Assembly: GCA_964017145.1 (NCBI GenBank)
Contig: OZ024850.1
Span: 783,618 to 847,617 of the forward strand
DNA: 64,000 nt
Direction: 5' to 3'
Origin: Agrocybe praecox
Lineage: Eukaryota > Basidiomycota > Agaricomycetes > Agaricales > Agrocybaceae
In this document: piece after piece, positions 1 to 11,264 of the stretch
Layout of the letters: each line of letters begins with the position of its first letter
How positions within the stretch are numbered: the stretch's first letter is position 1
Position numbers and translations under genes: made by a program
The notes under the pieces: model-generated
Databases searched by the model: none
What the model saw: only the letters and a program-made list of their open reading frames with translations
What the model was told of the DNA's origin: nothing

Positions 1-22
1 AATGCAAGATTACGCAGATCAT
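1..22 (-). CDS. Possible start of a third O-fucosyltransferase-like gene, cut by the left edge
   Basis: Inference only. Inverted-repeat arm 1 duplicates the upstream region of the fucosyltransferase-like gene at 3687, facing left. Beyond the arm a CCTNATTCAGG block that sits just before that gene's start is also present here, and a minus-strand ATG at 22 opens a frame beginning M-I-C-V-I-L-H, compared with M-I-T-I-G at 3687. Only seven codons are visible, so nothing about the product can be confirmed. Confidence 0.2.
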
Positions 23-177
23 TCGAAGTTTTGAGCAGATAATGTTTCCATAGACCTGAATCAGGACCGAAGGAGCGAGCAGATGTGTTGATGACAAAGA
101 GAGACTTATTTTGTTCAATTTCCGGACATAAAATAAATCAGGTGCATGGCAGGAGTAGTAATCATTCCTTACAAAGA

Positions 178-590
178 GAATACCTTTTGCGCAGATTTTG
201 CCTCTTTTTACCTTGTGCAAAAATATTACTAAAACTTACCATACGTAAAGGGAAAGTTTTAACTTGAGAATAAGAGAATCATGAGTCAGAACTCTATACT
301 TAAGCAGATCTCTTAGTGACTGTCAAGCCTTTCTATCTACTATTCTCGCCATTTGGATATGTAGGACTTTGGTGGGCTTCTCTGTTGGCTCTTCTTTTCA
401 ATGATGTTTCATCTAAATTTCCTGTACCAAAACCAATGGTACTTCTTTCATTACCTTTGAATCTGTTTTTTTTTTTTCGAAAGTCCGTGGTTGTGTTCCT
501 TTTCTCAAATATCAAGCGTATTTCCATGCATCCCGCTTTTGCTCTGGAGCGGGTAAGGCATTTACTGTTTTTTGTCACGTCTTTCACCCT
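178..590 (+). repeat. Inverted-repeat arm 1 (partner at 3072-3582)
   Basis: Read forward, this stretch matches the reverse complement of 3072-3582. Shared blocks include a T-rich run ending TTTGCCTCTTTTTACC, the phrase TTTTAACTTGAGAAT, CTGTACCAATGGTACTTCT-like sequence and GGAGCGGGTAAGGCATTTAC. Arm 2 carries an extra internal insertion, so it is about 100 nt longer. Arm 2 ends about 105 nt before the start codon of the fucosyltransferase-like gene at 3687, so the arms behave like duplicated upstream regions rather than a known transposon end. Weak similarity continues from arm 1 toward the left edge. Confidence 0.8.
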
Positions 591-954
591 ACAGAGTTTG
601 TTGTGACTTGCCAATGGCTGGAACCGCGGAACGGCTTTCGGATACTCAATATGTTGTTCGTAAGTGCTTCTCCTAACCGGCCGCCTTAATATTCCCCTTG
701 CCTTATTACCCCACAGCTTCCCAGTCTGTGATCCATCATTCTAACTTTTCTGTGGACTGTCCCGGTACCCAATCATAGGGAAGCTCTCCTGCCTACTTAT
801 CTTTGACTAAATTTATTTGTATTTCTTTCAAAATCGTATTTACTGTTCCTCCAAAGTTATACACATTTTTGTGGATCATATGTCTAATATCCTCTGGAAT
901 TTACAGTTATTAGCTAAAACATGCCGGGGACCGGGAGCATTGACAAGGTTTTTG

Positions 955-2451
955 CTACTTTATATATTTTCTGCTGCTCGCAGTATTTGGACGAATGGAT
1001 TGCGGACCAGATTGCTTGTCGACAACTCCGTTCGTAAGAACGAAATCTGGATATGAAAAACCATCGCCCTATAACAACATTATTAGTGCCTCTTTGCGGA
1101 CGGAATTTGCAGGAAAACTCACGAGCAAGTTACTTGGGAAACCTTCCTCGAATGGAACGACACTTTCAATAAACTTAATGTGCTCGTCTGTGAGAGAAAT
1201 CTCCAGAGCTTCCAAGTTCTGCAACAGGTGCTCTACTTTCCTTCCTCCGATGATAGGGAAGACAAACGCAGTCTTCTGCATAACATAGGCAATAGCGACC
1301 GAGGTGATGCTTTTAGCCCCAACTTCGGCGGCGACCTTTTCCAACGCTTGGCTCATCAGCTTCTGAGCCTCACTTCGACGATAGTATTGGGCACCACCAC
1401 GACCGTACTCTGCTTGAGCTGCTCGTCGTTCTTCCTCTGCGTCTGTTCGGATTTTTCCTCCGCAGAGAACATCCCATGGTGCCAGAGCCATTCCTGATGA
1501 TTTATAACCATCAGCTCGATCTGTGTATTCGATGATCCATTGTGGCCTTTACCTTGATTTCTTGCCATTGGAATGATGTCGCGTTCGAAGGAACGCTCGA
1601 GTACATTCCATTGGCCCTGGTATACCGCAAATGGAGTCAAAGCATGATCTTTTGCGTATTGGTTGGCCATGGAGACAACCCATGCAGGCGTATTGGAGAC
1701 ACCCTTTCAAAAAAAGAAAAAGAAAAAGAAAAAATCAGCCACTCCATCCACTGCATCATTCACAAACCATACATACCAGGTAGAGGACTTTGCCTTGTTG
1801 CACAAGAGCGTGAAGAGCGTGCATGACCTCCTCGATGCTCGTGTCCCAATCCCAAAAGTGAACGTAGAACAAGTCAATGTAATCGGTGCGCAGCTTTTTC
1901 AGAGACTCCCTGATGGAAATATGCATCGACTTTGCATTGTTGCCTGCAGTCAGAACATGGTGGGTGCGGTCTGCAGTATTTGGGAGTGCATTATTGGTAT
2001 ACTAAACAAGTGCTTTGCATTTAGAAATTTGCCCAAAAGAATGTTATGGAATGCTCTAACCTTGGTCGCGATGAACAAACGATCTCGGATACCCCTCTTC
2101 TCTGCCCATTCACCGATACACTCTTCTGAAGAGCCTTCTTGACTACACAACCGTCGTTAAAAAATTTCGTATCAAAACATTATCGCAGATGAATCCTCAC
2201 TAAAAATTGGCTGTATCGATGAAATTTCCTCCGTTATCATAATATGTATCGAGCATCATGAAGCTGTTTTCTTTATCCATGCTACCTAGGACTCCGGCCC
2301 ATTTGTCGCCTAGACTCATACCACCCAGCTGGATGGGCGATACACGTACACCAGCCTTGGGGGCCAGAAGACGGTAACGAGCAAGCCCGGTCTTAGGCGT
2401 AGGAGGTGGGGGAAACATGCTTGTGGGAACTTTTACTGCCTGTGAAGACAT
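955..2451 (-). CDS. Aryl-alcohol dehydrogenase, aldo-keto reductase family 9 (copy 1)
   Basis: Cytosolic NADPH-dependent reductase of the fungal AAD type (AKR9), which interconverts aryl aldehydes and alcohols; in wood- and litter-decay fungi this links to aromatic metabolism. The spliced protein begins [13 protein letters not shown] and has an [14 protein letters not shown] strand. The AKR tetrad is readable: Asp in NFIDTANF, Tyr in NFYQEGSS (split by intron 1), Lys in FIATKV and His in FYVHFWDW. Next come a [19 protein letters not shown] block, [16 protein letters not shown] and [10 protein letters not shown] (cofactor-phosphate side), and a last exon [13 protein letters not shown] ending at a TAG. 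Introns are GT..AG; the last one starts GTGAGT after FPSNLL. A TATA-like CTTATAAAGG lies about 60 nt upstream. Very close to the copy at 7848-9348, introns and promoter included. No disabling change seen. Confidence 0.9.
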
Positions 2452-2809
2452 CGTACGTTGGGAGAACAAGGGGGCACAGACAACGTTGACAAAACGTTGA
2501 TCATAATGGTGGCCTTTATAAGCCTCTTGGATATTTCTCGAGAAGTAATGATAAGCCCTATCTGCACCAAACACCCTGAAATAACAATGAGAGAGCTAAG
2601 GAGTCGTCATAGGCCATTCGATCATCCCCTCTGCCGCAGAGATTCGTTCCCTGCGAGCGCGCGGATCGTTTACAGAATTGGCCTGCTGTGTTAAGAGTAA
2701 GCTTCCCTCACCCCGAAAGTAGTACGTTTAAGGAAATAAATGTTGATCATCACGTGGGATTTCCCAATTTGTGTCATCTTTTTCGATCATCTCGAACTTC
2801 TGACCGAGA

Positions 2810-2836
2810 TCACCGAACTCACCGAACTCACCGATG
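2810..2836 (+). repeat. 9-nt tandem repeat, three units
   Basis: TCACCGAAC, TCACCGAAC and TCACCGATG run head to tail. Just downstream is GACGTGCACACGTG, an E-box-like palindrome. It lies between the divergent dehydrogenase (minus) and fucosyltransferase-like (plus) genes, so a regulatory role is possible but unproven. Confidence 0.6.
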
Positions 2837-3071
2837 ACGTGCACACGTGCCGCGTGAGCCAAAACCGCGCGTGTTTCTTTGCCTCCGACTCAAACTCCGC
2901 TTAGTAAAGAGAGTCAACGAAGGGGAAAACTAGCTACTTATATATGATTTACAATAGGAGGCTAGCTAATGTGGAACTAAATGATAATGGTTTTAAAATA
3001 ATACTGAACTAGGAAGGAATAAAAGAAGAAATTAAAATAGAACGAGATAAGATAAGATAAGTTGGAGGGAA

Positions 3072-3582
3072 TTCACGACATGAAAGACGTGATAAAACTT
3101 AACAGTAAATGCCTTACCCGCTCCAGAACAAAAGCGGAATGCAACGCTCGATATTCGAGAAAAGGAATACGGCTATGAGCGTTCGTAAAGAGGTAATGAG
3201 AGAAGTACCATTGGTACAGGAAAGATGAAACTGCATCGAATATTGAAATAAACGGGGGCGGGTATTATTCGTGGCAAACGAACGAGGAATTTACATACGA
3301 AAACATGTAGTATAGTATATTAAAAAAATGGTCATCATGTGAACAATAAGCCGGGTAAGCCAAGCAATTTACCAGCCACGCGAGTAAAATCCAACATCGA
3401 AAAGACGAACAGAGTCCTACATGTGATCCAAATAGCGAGAACAGTAGCTAGAAAGGCTTGAAAGTCACTAATTCTTTCATTCTCAAGTTAAAACCTTCCC
3501 ATTACTACATATGGTAAGTTGTAGTAATATTTTTTGACTAGGTAAAAAGAGGCAAAATCTTCGCAAAAGGTATTCTCCTTTT
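3072..3582 (-). repeat. Inverted-repeat arm 2, upstream region of the fucosyltransferase-like gene
   Basis: Partner of the arm at 178-590, in opposite orientation, with about 2.5 kb of spacer holding aryl-alcohol dehydrogenase copy 1. The arms share many blocks of 15-40 nt separated by small differences and one larger insertion near 3240-3400. This arm is closest to the start codon at 3687. No terminal repeats or transposase frame accompany either arm. Confidence 0.8.
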
Positions 3583-3686
3583 AAGGAATATCGCTAATTA
3601 GTAATCAGGGAAATCACGTTAATTCTATTTTAAATTTAACACGACTTTGCCACAGCCCGACCTCATTCAGGCAGCGCTCATTCTTC

Positions 3687-5234
3687 ATGATCACAATAGG
3701 CAGCAGAGTTGGCAAGCGAGCAATTCTATTGCCGCTTGTTGGTCTGTTTATCTTTTTTTCTCTGGTCCTTCTTTATCGCGCCCGACTACCTGAAGAACCA
3801 GAGCCATCGGCGTTGCCTCAACAACAGCAATACAACGAATTGGACCTGGAATTTATCGACTATCCACCAACATACAAGGAGGTCCGGGAAGCAGAGTGGA
3901 ACTTGCCTCAGCATCATCTGGACCTTCCATTTCCCGAAGGGAAAAATGGCCGCTTCGTCAAATTTAGCTGCGAGATTTCGTACTTGGGATGGAACAATGT
4001 TCTTAACGAAAGGTGCGTCGCATATGTACTTGGTGGTCGAGCTGAACAACTAATTTCCTTTCGTACAAGGCTAATGAACAGCTTGCTGGCGTATAAGTCA
4101 AACCGCGCCTATGTTTTCTCCGAATACACTTGGAAACCAGAATACTATCCTTGGCCAGAGGAGAAACGACTCGTGCGGCCGGTTGCCACTCCACTTACTG
4201 CGCTTATTGCTGGACCTACTGTCGGAGAGCCGTGGGGACCAGGAGACAATGCGCCTCGATCCATTAGTTCCAAGTGGTGGGAGGTTGTATGCCCGTTGGA
4301 GCGACGACGCATCATCAATACGCGCGATATTAAGCCCAAGGTCTGGGACACTGTAGGAACGGAGATATTTGCAGAATGGCAGAGGGTTCTCTCAGAATCG
4401 GACGAGTCTTGTGTTGAGATTGTTTCTCTAGACAGGATCGAGGATTCCTACCCGCAAGTATTTGACCTGAGGCTATGGGGAACATGGAAAGTGCTGTCAC
4501 TATGGGACATGTTCTCCAAAAGCCCAGTGTCGCAGCTTCTAAAAACATCGCCAATTGTGGAGAGAGCAATACAAGTGAACCACAATGTTTTTTCTTTAAA
4601 TCCTTCCGACCTGGACCCATACAGGCGAATGCTAGCCATCCACTTGCGAAGAGGAGATTTTAAAGAGGCGTGCACAAGCCTGTCGAATTGGAACTCGACC
4701 TATTACAGCTGGAACCTGCACGAATTCCTCCCGGACCATTTTGATCCTCCTCCCGGTGGCACCATGGGCAAAAATACTCCCGAAAACGAAGCGCTATACA
4801 TGACACATTGCCTTCCTACGGACGAACAAATTCTGCAGAAAATTCGGGATTCGAGAAATGACTATCTCAAGGCTGTAGAGGGGTCAGGCGGTCATGAAAC
4901 AGTGGATGTCCTCTATCTCTTGACCAACGATGATAGTGAATGGCTGAATGATGTGAAGAGAATCATGAAAGCGGACGGATGGAAAGTGATCGCTACAAGT
5001 CGAGACTTGAAGCTTGATAGAGAGACGAAGGAAGTGGGTATGGCTGTGGATATGGATATTGCCAGACGAGCGGCTGTTTTCATTGGAAATGGGGTTGGTC
5101 TAGTTTCACTTCGGTCTCCGAATAATTGTGGTTTTTATTAATTTTCTTTATCCTAGTGGTCGTCATTCACGAGCAATATCGTTCACCGTCGTCTCGTGGA
5201 TGGAAAAATACCCATGAGCAATCGGTTCTACTAA
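3687..5234 (+). CDS. O-fucosyltransferase-like type II membrane glycosyltransferase (copy A)
   Basis: Predicted Golgi/ER-lumen glycosyltransferase resembling GDP-fucose protein O-fucosyltransferases; the acceptor is unknown. Three exons (3687-4012, 4070-5093, 5157-5234) give 475 residues. Residues 10-30 are one hydrophobic segment (LPLVGLFIFFSLVLLY) after a basic stretch, as in a type II signal anchor. A conserved N-terminal block has WNLPQHHLDLPFPEG. The motif AIHLRRGDF matches the GDP-fucose-binding loop of the family. The C-terminus has DIARRAAVFIGNG, then GWSSFTSNIVHRR across intron 2. Intron 1 is 57 nt, in frame and stop-free, so an unspliced reading looks like one longer ORF; the paralog at 5918 has its intron at the same codon and proves the junction. 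Followed by copy B, same strand. Confidence 0.85.
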
Positions 5235-5917
5235 TTATCACTATATTCACGGACGACATACTACTATACCCTTTCGAGCAGATCACCGATTTTAGAGCTC
5301 CTACGACTACCCACAAAACATTGTTGAACTTCCTATCAGCGCACTCATCACATACATACACGCACACAAATACCCGACTCAATTCGCCAATCATTTAATC
5401 CCCCTATATCACGCCTATACCTGAAGCTATACTTCGGTATGGGCGCGACTGCGCTCGATGGTCATTTCATACAAGACAAAGTACGTATACCATATACTGA
5501 CTTCTGCCTCTTTGTCATTTATAAGCATTTACAACGATGCCTTTTGTATTTTTATTTGACCAAATATCAGATCACTGTGCATGCCCTTCAAACAGGGTGC
5601 ACCACTGCGCATTTGCTTTGAACTCAAGTCATGATTCGCGAAGGTAGGGTCGGGATTTTGGACGGCTATGTTTCTAACTCTGAAGTCAGTGATGTTATAC
5701 TATAGTCTACAATGACGCTCATAAAATCTCTGAGGCTCATTTTTGGTTCCTCATGACAGGATCAATTGCATCACGGGTGTATTTATTTACATATTGGTTA
5801 TTTTTAGCTAGGTAACATAACCGTGCGGGCACGTCGGCGGGCGTCCCTTGGCAGTTGTACTAGATCGTACGGGGCGGTCAAGATACCTACCGGAGAACGT
5901 CTTTTCCCTCAGCATCA
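5235..5917. other. Intergenic, no gene seen
   Basis: This spacer lies between the two tandem fucosyltransferase-like genes. Short open frames here have no recognisable content. It does not repeat the upstream arm found before copy A, so the two copies have unrelated upstream regions. Confidence 0.6.
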
Positions 5918-7447
5918 ATGTCCCCAGGCACTAAAAGCAAGCGGTGGGCCATTGGACTCTGTGCTGTATTCTCTCTTATCCTCCTTTATCGCTCCACGAC
6001 CAGAGAAACTACGATAAACGAGATCGAGGAAACTGAGCCGCGTCCTTTGGATTTCGATGAGCTGGACCTGAATCATATTGATTATCCACCAAGGCACCAC
6101 GAACTACGGGAGGCAGAGTGGAACTTGCCTCAACACGACTTGGAATTGCCATTCCCAGAAGGACAGAATGGCAGGTTTGTCAAGTTCAACTGTGAGGCGG
6201 AGAAATTGGGCTGGGGAGACGTCTTGAGTGAAAGGTACGTAATTATGTTGACCCTGGTGGCTTCCAACAGCTCATGTTTTGTAGGCTTTTGAACAGCTTC
6301 CTTGCATACAAGTCAAACCGAGCCTATGTATTTACCGAATACACTTGGAAACCGGAATACTACCCTTGGCCACAACAGAAAAGGCTGACGCTCTATCCAC
6401 CAGTCACACCTCTCTCTACACTTATATCTGGACCTACAGTCGGTGGATCATGGGCACCAGGAGACAAAGCACCCCGTTTTATCAGTCCAAGATGGTGGGA
6501 CGTCGTCTGCCCTCCCGAAAGGCGACACTTTATCAGCACTAAGGATATCAAGCTCAAAGTTGAGGATGCGTCGGCCACACAAGTATTCGACGAATGGCAG
6601 CAGGTGCTTTCTACTGCGAATGAATCCTGCATTGAAGTTGTGGCCGCAAACAGGTTCCAGGAAGAGTATTACCAAGTCTTCGACCCAAAGCTGTTGGCGT
6701 CACCAAAGATTTTGTCCCTATGGGACACGTTCTTAGAAAGTCCTGTTTCCCAGCTCTTGAAAGCATCACCGATCGTCGAACGGGCGCTCAAGGTTAATAA
6801 TCCTGTGTTTACCTCTGACGAATCCGATTTGGATCCGTATAGCAAGATGCTAGCCGTTCAGATCAAAAAAGGTGACTCTAAAGAGTGCACAGATCTTTCG
6901 AATCAGAACGCAACATTCTACGGCTGGAACCTATACGACTCCCTCCCAGATCACTTTGAACCTCCTGCCGGTGGCGCACCAGACAAGAATACCCCCGAGA
7001 ATGAGGCGCTGTACATGACACACTGCCTTCCAACCGAAGAACAAATTTTGCAGAAAATTCGAGACTCGAAGAAGGAATACCTCGATGTGGTGGAAGCAGC
7101 TGGTAGAAAGAGAACGTTGGATATCCTCTATCTCTGGGGTAGCGACGATAGCGAATGGCTAGAAAGTATGAAGACAGCAATAAAGGCTGAAACTGAAGGT
7201 TGGAAAGTTGTTTCTACGACCCGAAACTTGAAACTGGATAGGGAAACGAAAGAAGTCGGCATTGCCGTGGATATGGAGATCGCAAGGCGGGCGGCGGTCT
7301 TCATTGGAGATGGGGTAAGTTATCCTTCTTCCCACTGCTCAGCTCTCTTGTACTCACTCTTTGATATAGTGGTCCTCATTTGCTAGCAACGTCGTTCACA
7401 GAAGAATCGTCGATGGCAAAATACCCACAAGCATTCGCTTCTACTAA
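5918..7447 (+). CDS. O-fucosyltransferase-like protein with degraded sugar-nucleotide motif (copy B)
   Basis: Tandem paralog of copy A with the same architecture: 474 residues from exons 5918-6234, 6285-7314 and 7370-7447, an N-terminal anchor (WAIGLCAVFSLILLY), the WNLPQHDLELPFPEG block, NTPENEALYMTHCLP, and the C-terminal GDGWSSFASNVVHRR block. The key difference is that the loop reading AIHLRRGDF in copy A reads AVQIKKGDS here, losing the His and both Arg. In this family the Arg of HxRRGD-type loops contacts GDP-fucose. The rest of the fold is kept and all splice sites are good, so it is an intact gene whose product is either inactive, altered in donor, or a regulatory partner. Copy A is the likely source. 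Confidence 0.85.
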
Positions 7448-7847
7448 ATTGGATCACCGTGCGGAACATATACCCTTTTCTTATTCGAGACGTTCCGTGG
7501 CAAATGGTTGAGGATGTCTAGTACGGTCAGACCTCAGACCTTCGAGGACATTTTCCGGTGAGCTGCACACAGAAAAATATCTTATCGAGTGTAATATATA
7601 GAAAAGTATCTCTACGCCTCCCTGATTGTATATACTAGGTCTGCTTCATGATAATGCACTTGAATAATTATGCAGATTATAACATTTCCCAAAAATTTCT
7701 CAACGTCCTCGCATCAATGCTTTATGGAAGGAAGTTAAAAAGACCGTGTACCCAGTGGATATCCTCTGTGTACACTCAATGAATGCGACAAGGGAGGTTG
7801 ATTGATGGTACATGACAGAACTAAAAAGATGGTTTTTGCTACTTTAT
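7448..7847. other. Convergent intergenic spacer
   Basis: Between the 3' ends of fucosyltransferase-like copy B and aryl-alcohol dehydrogenase copy 2. No frame or repeat is recognised. Similarity to the region around dehydrogenase copy 1 begins near 7830. Confidence 0.6.
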
Positions 7848-9348
7848 TTATTTTCTGCTGCTCGCAGTATTTGGACGAATGGGTTGCGGACCAAATTGCT
7901 TGTCGACAGCTCCGTGCGTAAGAAGGAGATCTGGATATGAAAAACCATCGCCCTATAACAACATTATCAGTGCCAATTTGCGCTAGGAATTTGCAGGAAA
8001 ACTCACAACCAAGTTACTTGGGAAACCTTCCTCGAATGGAACGACACTTTCAATAAACTTGATGTGCTCGTCTGTGAGAGAAATCTCCAGAGCTTCCAAG
8101 TTCTGCAACAGGTGCTCTACTTTCCTTCCTCCGATGATAGGGAAGACAAACGCAGTCTTCTGCATAACATAGGCAATAGCAACCGAGGTGATGCTCTTAG
8201 CCCCAACTTCGGAGGCGACCTTTTCCAACGCTTGGCTCATCAGCTTCTGAGTCTCGGTTCGACGGTAGTATTGGGCACCACCACGACCGTACTCTGCTTG
8301 AGCTGCTCGTCGTTCTTCCTCTGCGTCTGTTCGGATTTTTCCTCCGCAGAGAACATCCCATGGTGCCAGAGCCATTCCTGATGATTTATAACCATCAGCT
8401 CGATCTGTGTATTCGATGATCCATTGTGGCCTTTACCTTGATTTCTTGCCATTGGAATGATGTCGCGTTCGAAGGAACGCTCGAGTACATTCCATTGGCC
8501 CTGGTATACCGCAAATGGAGTCAAAGCATGATCTTTTGCGTATTGGTTGGCCATGGAGACAACCCATGCAGGCGTATCGGAGACACCCTTTCAAAAACAA
8601 AACAAAAACAAAAAGGGAGAGAAAGAAAAAATCAGCGACTCCATCCGCTACATCATCCACAAACCATACGTACCAGGTAGAGGACTTTGCCTTGTTGCAC
8701 AAGAGCGTGAAGAGCGTGCATAACCTCCTCGATGCTCGTGTCCCAATCCCACCAGTGAACGTAGAACAAGTCAATATAATCGGTGCGCAGACTTTTCAGA
8801 GACTGCCTGATGGAAATATGCATCGATTTTGCATTGTTGCCGGCAGTCAGAACTCGGTGGCTGCGGTCTGCAGTATTTGGGAGTGCATTATTGGTATACT
8901 AAACAAGTGCTTTGCATTTAGAAATTTGCCCAAAAGAATGTCATGGAATGCTCTAACCTTGGTCGCGATGAACAAACGATCTCGAATACCCCTCTTCTCT
9001 GCCCATTCACCGATAAACTCTTGTGAAGAGCCCTCTTGGCTATACAACCGTCGTTAACAAATTTCGTATCAAAACATCATCGCAGATGAGCCCTCACTAA
9101 AAATTGGCTGTATCGATGAAATTTCCTCCGTTATCATAATACGTATCGAGCATCATGAAGCTGTTTTCTTTATCCATGCTACCTAGGACTCCGTCCCATT
9201 TGTCGCCTAGACTCATACCACCCAGCTGGATGGGCGATACACGTACACCAGCCTTGGGGGCCAGAAGACGGTAACGAGCAAGCCCGGTCTTGGGCGTAGG
9301 AGGCGGGGGAAACACGCTTGTGGGAAGTTCTACTGATTGTGAAGACAT
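7848..9348 (-). CDS. Aryl-alcohol dehydrogenase, aldo-keto reductase family 9 (copy 2)
   Basis: Near-duplicate of the gene at 955-2451, with the same intron positions and the same tetrad residues: Asp in NFIDTANF, Tyr at the exon 1/2 junction (NFYQEGSS), Lys in FIATKV and His in FYVHWWDW. The start [13 protein letters not shown] is chosen by match to copy 1 and by a TATAAAGG-like box about 65 nt upstream. The protein stops at TAA after NTASSRK, three codons earlier than copy 1. The purine tract inside the intron after GKVLYL differs in make-up from copy 1, while most coding sequence is unchanged. Similarity extends through the promoter to about 9595, so the duplicated unit is about 1.75 kb. 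Convergent with copy B of the fucosyltransferase-like gene. Confidence 0.9.
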
Positions 9349-11264
9349 CGTACGTTGGGAGAGCAAGGGATTCTCTTTTGTGTGGGGGCGGAGACGACGT
9401 TGATAGTAATGGTGGCCTTTATAACATTTCTCGGCAAAGAAGTAATGAAACCAAAATCAAGTTCTATCTGCGCCTGCGCGTATCAAACACCCTGAAACAA
9501 CAACGAGAGCACTAAGAAGTCACCACAGACCGCTCAATCATCCCCTCTGCCGCAGAGATTCGTTGCCTGTAGGCTACGGCTCGCTTACGGAATGTGCAAG
9601 CCAAAGTTTTACATGGAATCAATTATAGAAAGCCGGACAAGACGCTTTTTACTCAGCTATTGTGTGGCCGACATACGCGTCTTTAATTGCTATTTATATT
9701 TTATCGCCTTAACGTAAGTACGGCCGTATGATCGTAAATGTCAAAGACCGGCGTTTTCTGTTGACAGAATAGCATCGTGAACCCTGACAACCTCCGGCAC
9801 TGGCTTGCGGAGAACCCATGTCCCTTGGTTAACATCTTTGTCTGTCGCTATTTCTGCAGTGGTTTTTCTGCGAACATGATGGGATGAAAGGCAAATTACT
9901 AAGTCTCGATCATTTCTTCCTGTTTTAGCGGAATGTGCGATCACGTGATGCAACCCTTGTGATCCTCAGAAATTTACTTGTGCGAAGCACTTGTGACTTC
10001 TTGGCCTCGCCCTCATCCTGAGCTAGCCGATCGTCTGACAGGTGTCCGAGCACGCTGTGATACCCAGCAATTAGGAGCCGAGCGACGCTTCAAGCTTGCG
10101 AGAATACCCACAAACTAGAAGTGTCTCTCCCAAGGTTTAGTCTTAACTTTACTAGCGAGATATAAAATTGTTCAGAGATTGCATTGGTAACGCAAAATTT
10201 GCGGTTATACGACAGTGGCCATGCCTCATGGGCCATTCATAGCGAACTAAAGCTAGTGGCAGTTTTTGAGGCCCTGAGAGACTGCAGTGTGATTACTGGC
10301 AGTAATCACTAACGGACCGAACCCAGTAAGCCTATTATCTTCGGTGTAGCCATCATACCCAAGAACTCTCAGGCTCGTTAACTTGGCTGTGCTTAATGTT
10401 TTATGCACATTGCGACTGTGAAGTCGGACTGGGGTCTGCACGAGTTGTGTGTTACTTCGGGTATTGGAAATGAACGCTTAATACGGCACTGGCAAGCGCG
10501 ATAGATGAGGCCTGAGGCATGAAGCATATATTTTGACGTGTATTAATACGGCGCAGAGCACGATGGGTGAAGCATATATTTTTAACGTGTATTAACACGG
10601 TGAGGAGCACGAAAGATTGACGCAGCACTATGCATGAGGCATGCAAGGTGTATGTTTTGAAGGTGTGTCAAGCCTAGTGCGAAGTGGTAATGCATGGGGA
10701 AGTCCTAATGAAAGAGGACATACGGTCAGGGCCGGTCAGTTTCTAAGAATGTAATTTGGCACGTACTTGTGGTTTTATCTATGTACCATGCCATCCCATT
10801 AAAGCCTTAGGGCCTCATGGTATTGGTCCTTATTGGTCTCTCGCAACAGATGTACTAGCACCCAACTCTTTACTAGGAGCAAACTGAGCTGTTCTTCAAC
10901 TTTACTGGCTGCCAGATGCTAACAGTTGTACTACTAGTAGCGTGACACATAAGTTAGTGTTTGATGATGTGTCCTAGTTTTCAGTGTTAAGAACATTGTC
11001 AGGGATCCTCGCGAATAGCATCTCTTCCGCGAGGGCCTTGACAGATTAGTGTCTCGGCCTTGTGAATTCTTGTTCCTGGAGGATAAATCAAGCAGGAGAT
11101 TGGCTGAGATTGGACAAAAAGAGAGACAGTTAATAAATATCAAAGAAGCATTTACATTTTTTTCTTTATCAGTCCATTTACTACATCTTTACAACAGCAT
11201 CCAGCCCTTCGGCGCAATCTCGCCTCATATATCCAGCACGGTTAAGGAATAACCTATCCACAGC
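9349..11264. other. Gene-free stretch with a short tandem repeat
   Basis: The first 250 nt continue the duplicated dehydrogenase promoter. The rest has only short frames without recognisable content, and a 48-nt tandem repeat near 10520. It may be decayed mobile DNA, but no element could be named. Confidence 0.5.
10520..10615 (+). repeat. 48-nt imperfect tandem repeat, two units
   Basis: Units 10520-10567 and 10568-10615 share TGAAGCATATATTTT, ACGTGTATTAA and GAGCACGA in the same order, with scattered substitutions. No coding content is apparent. Confidence 0.75.
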
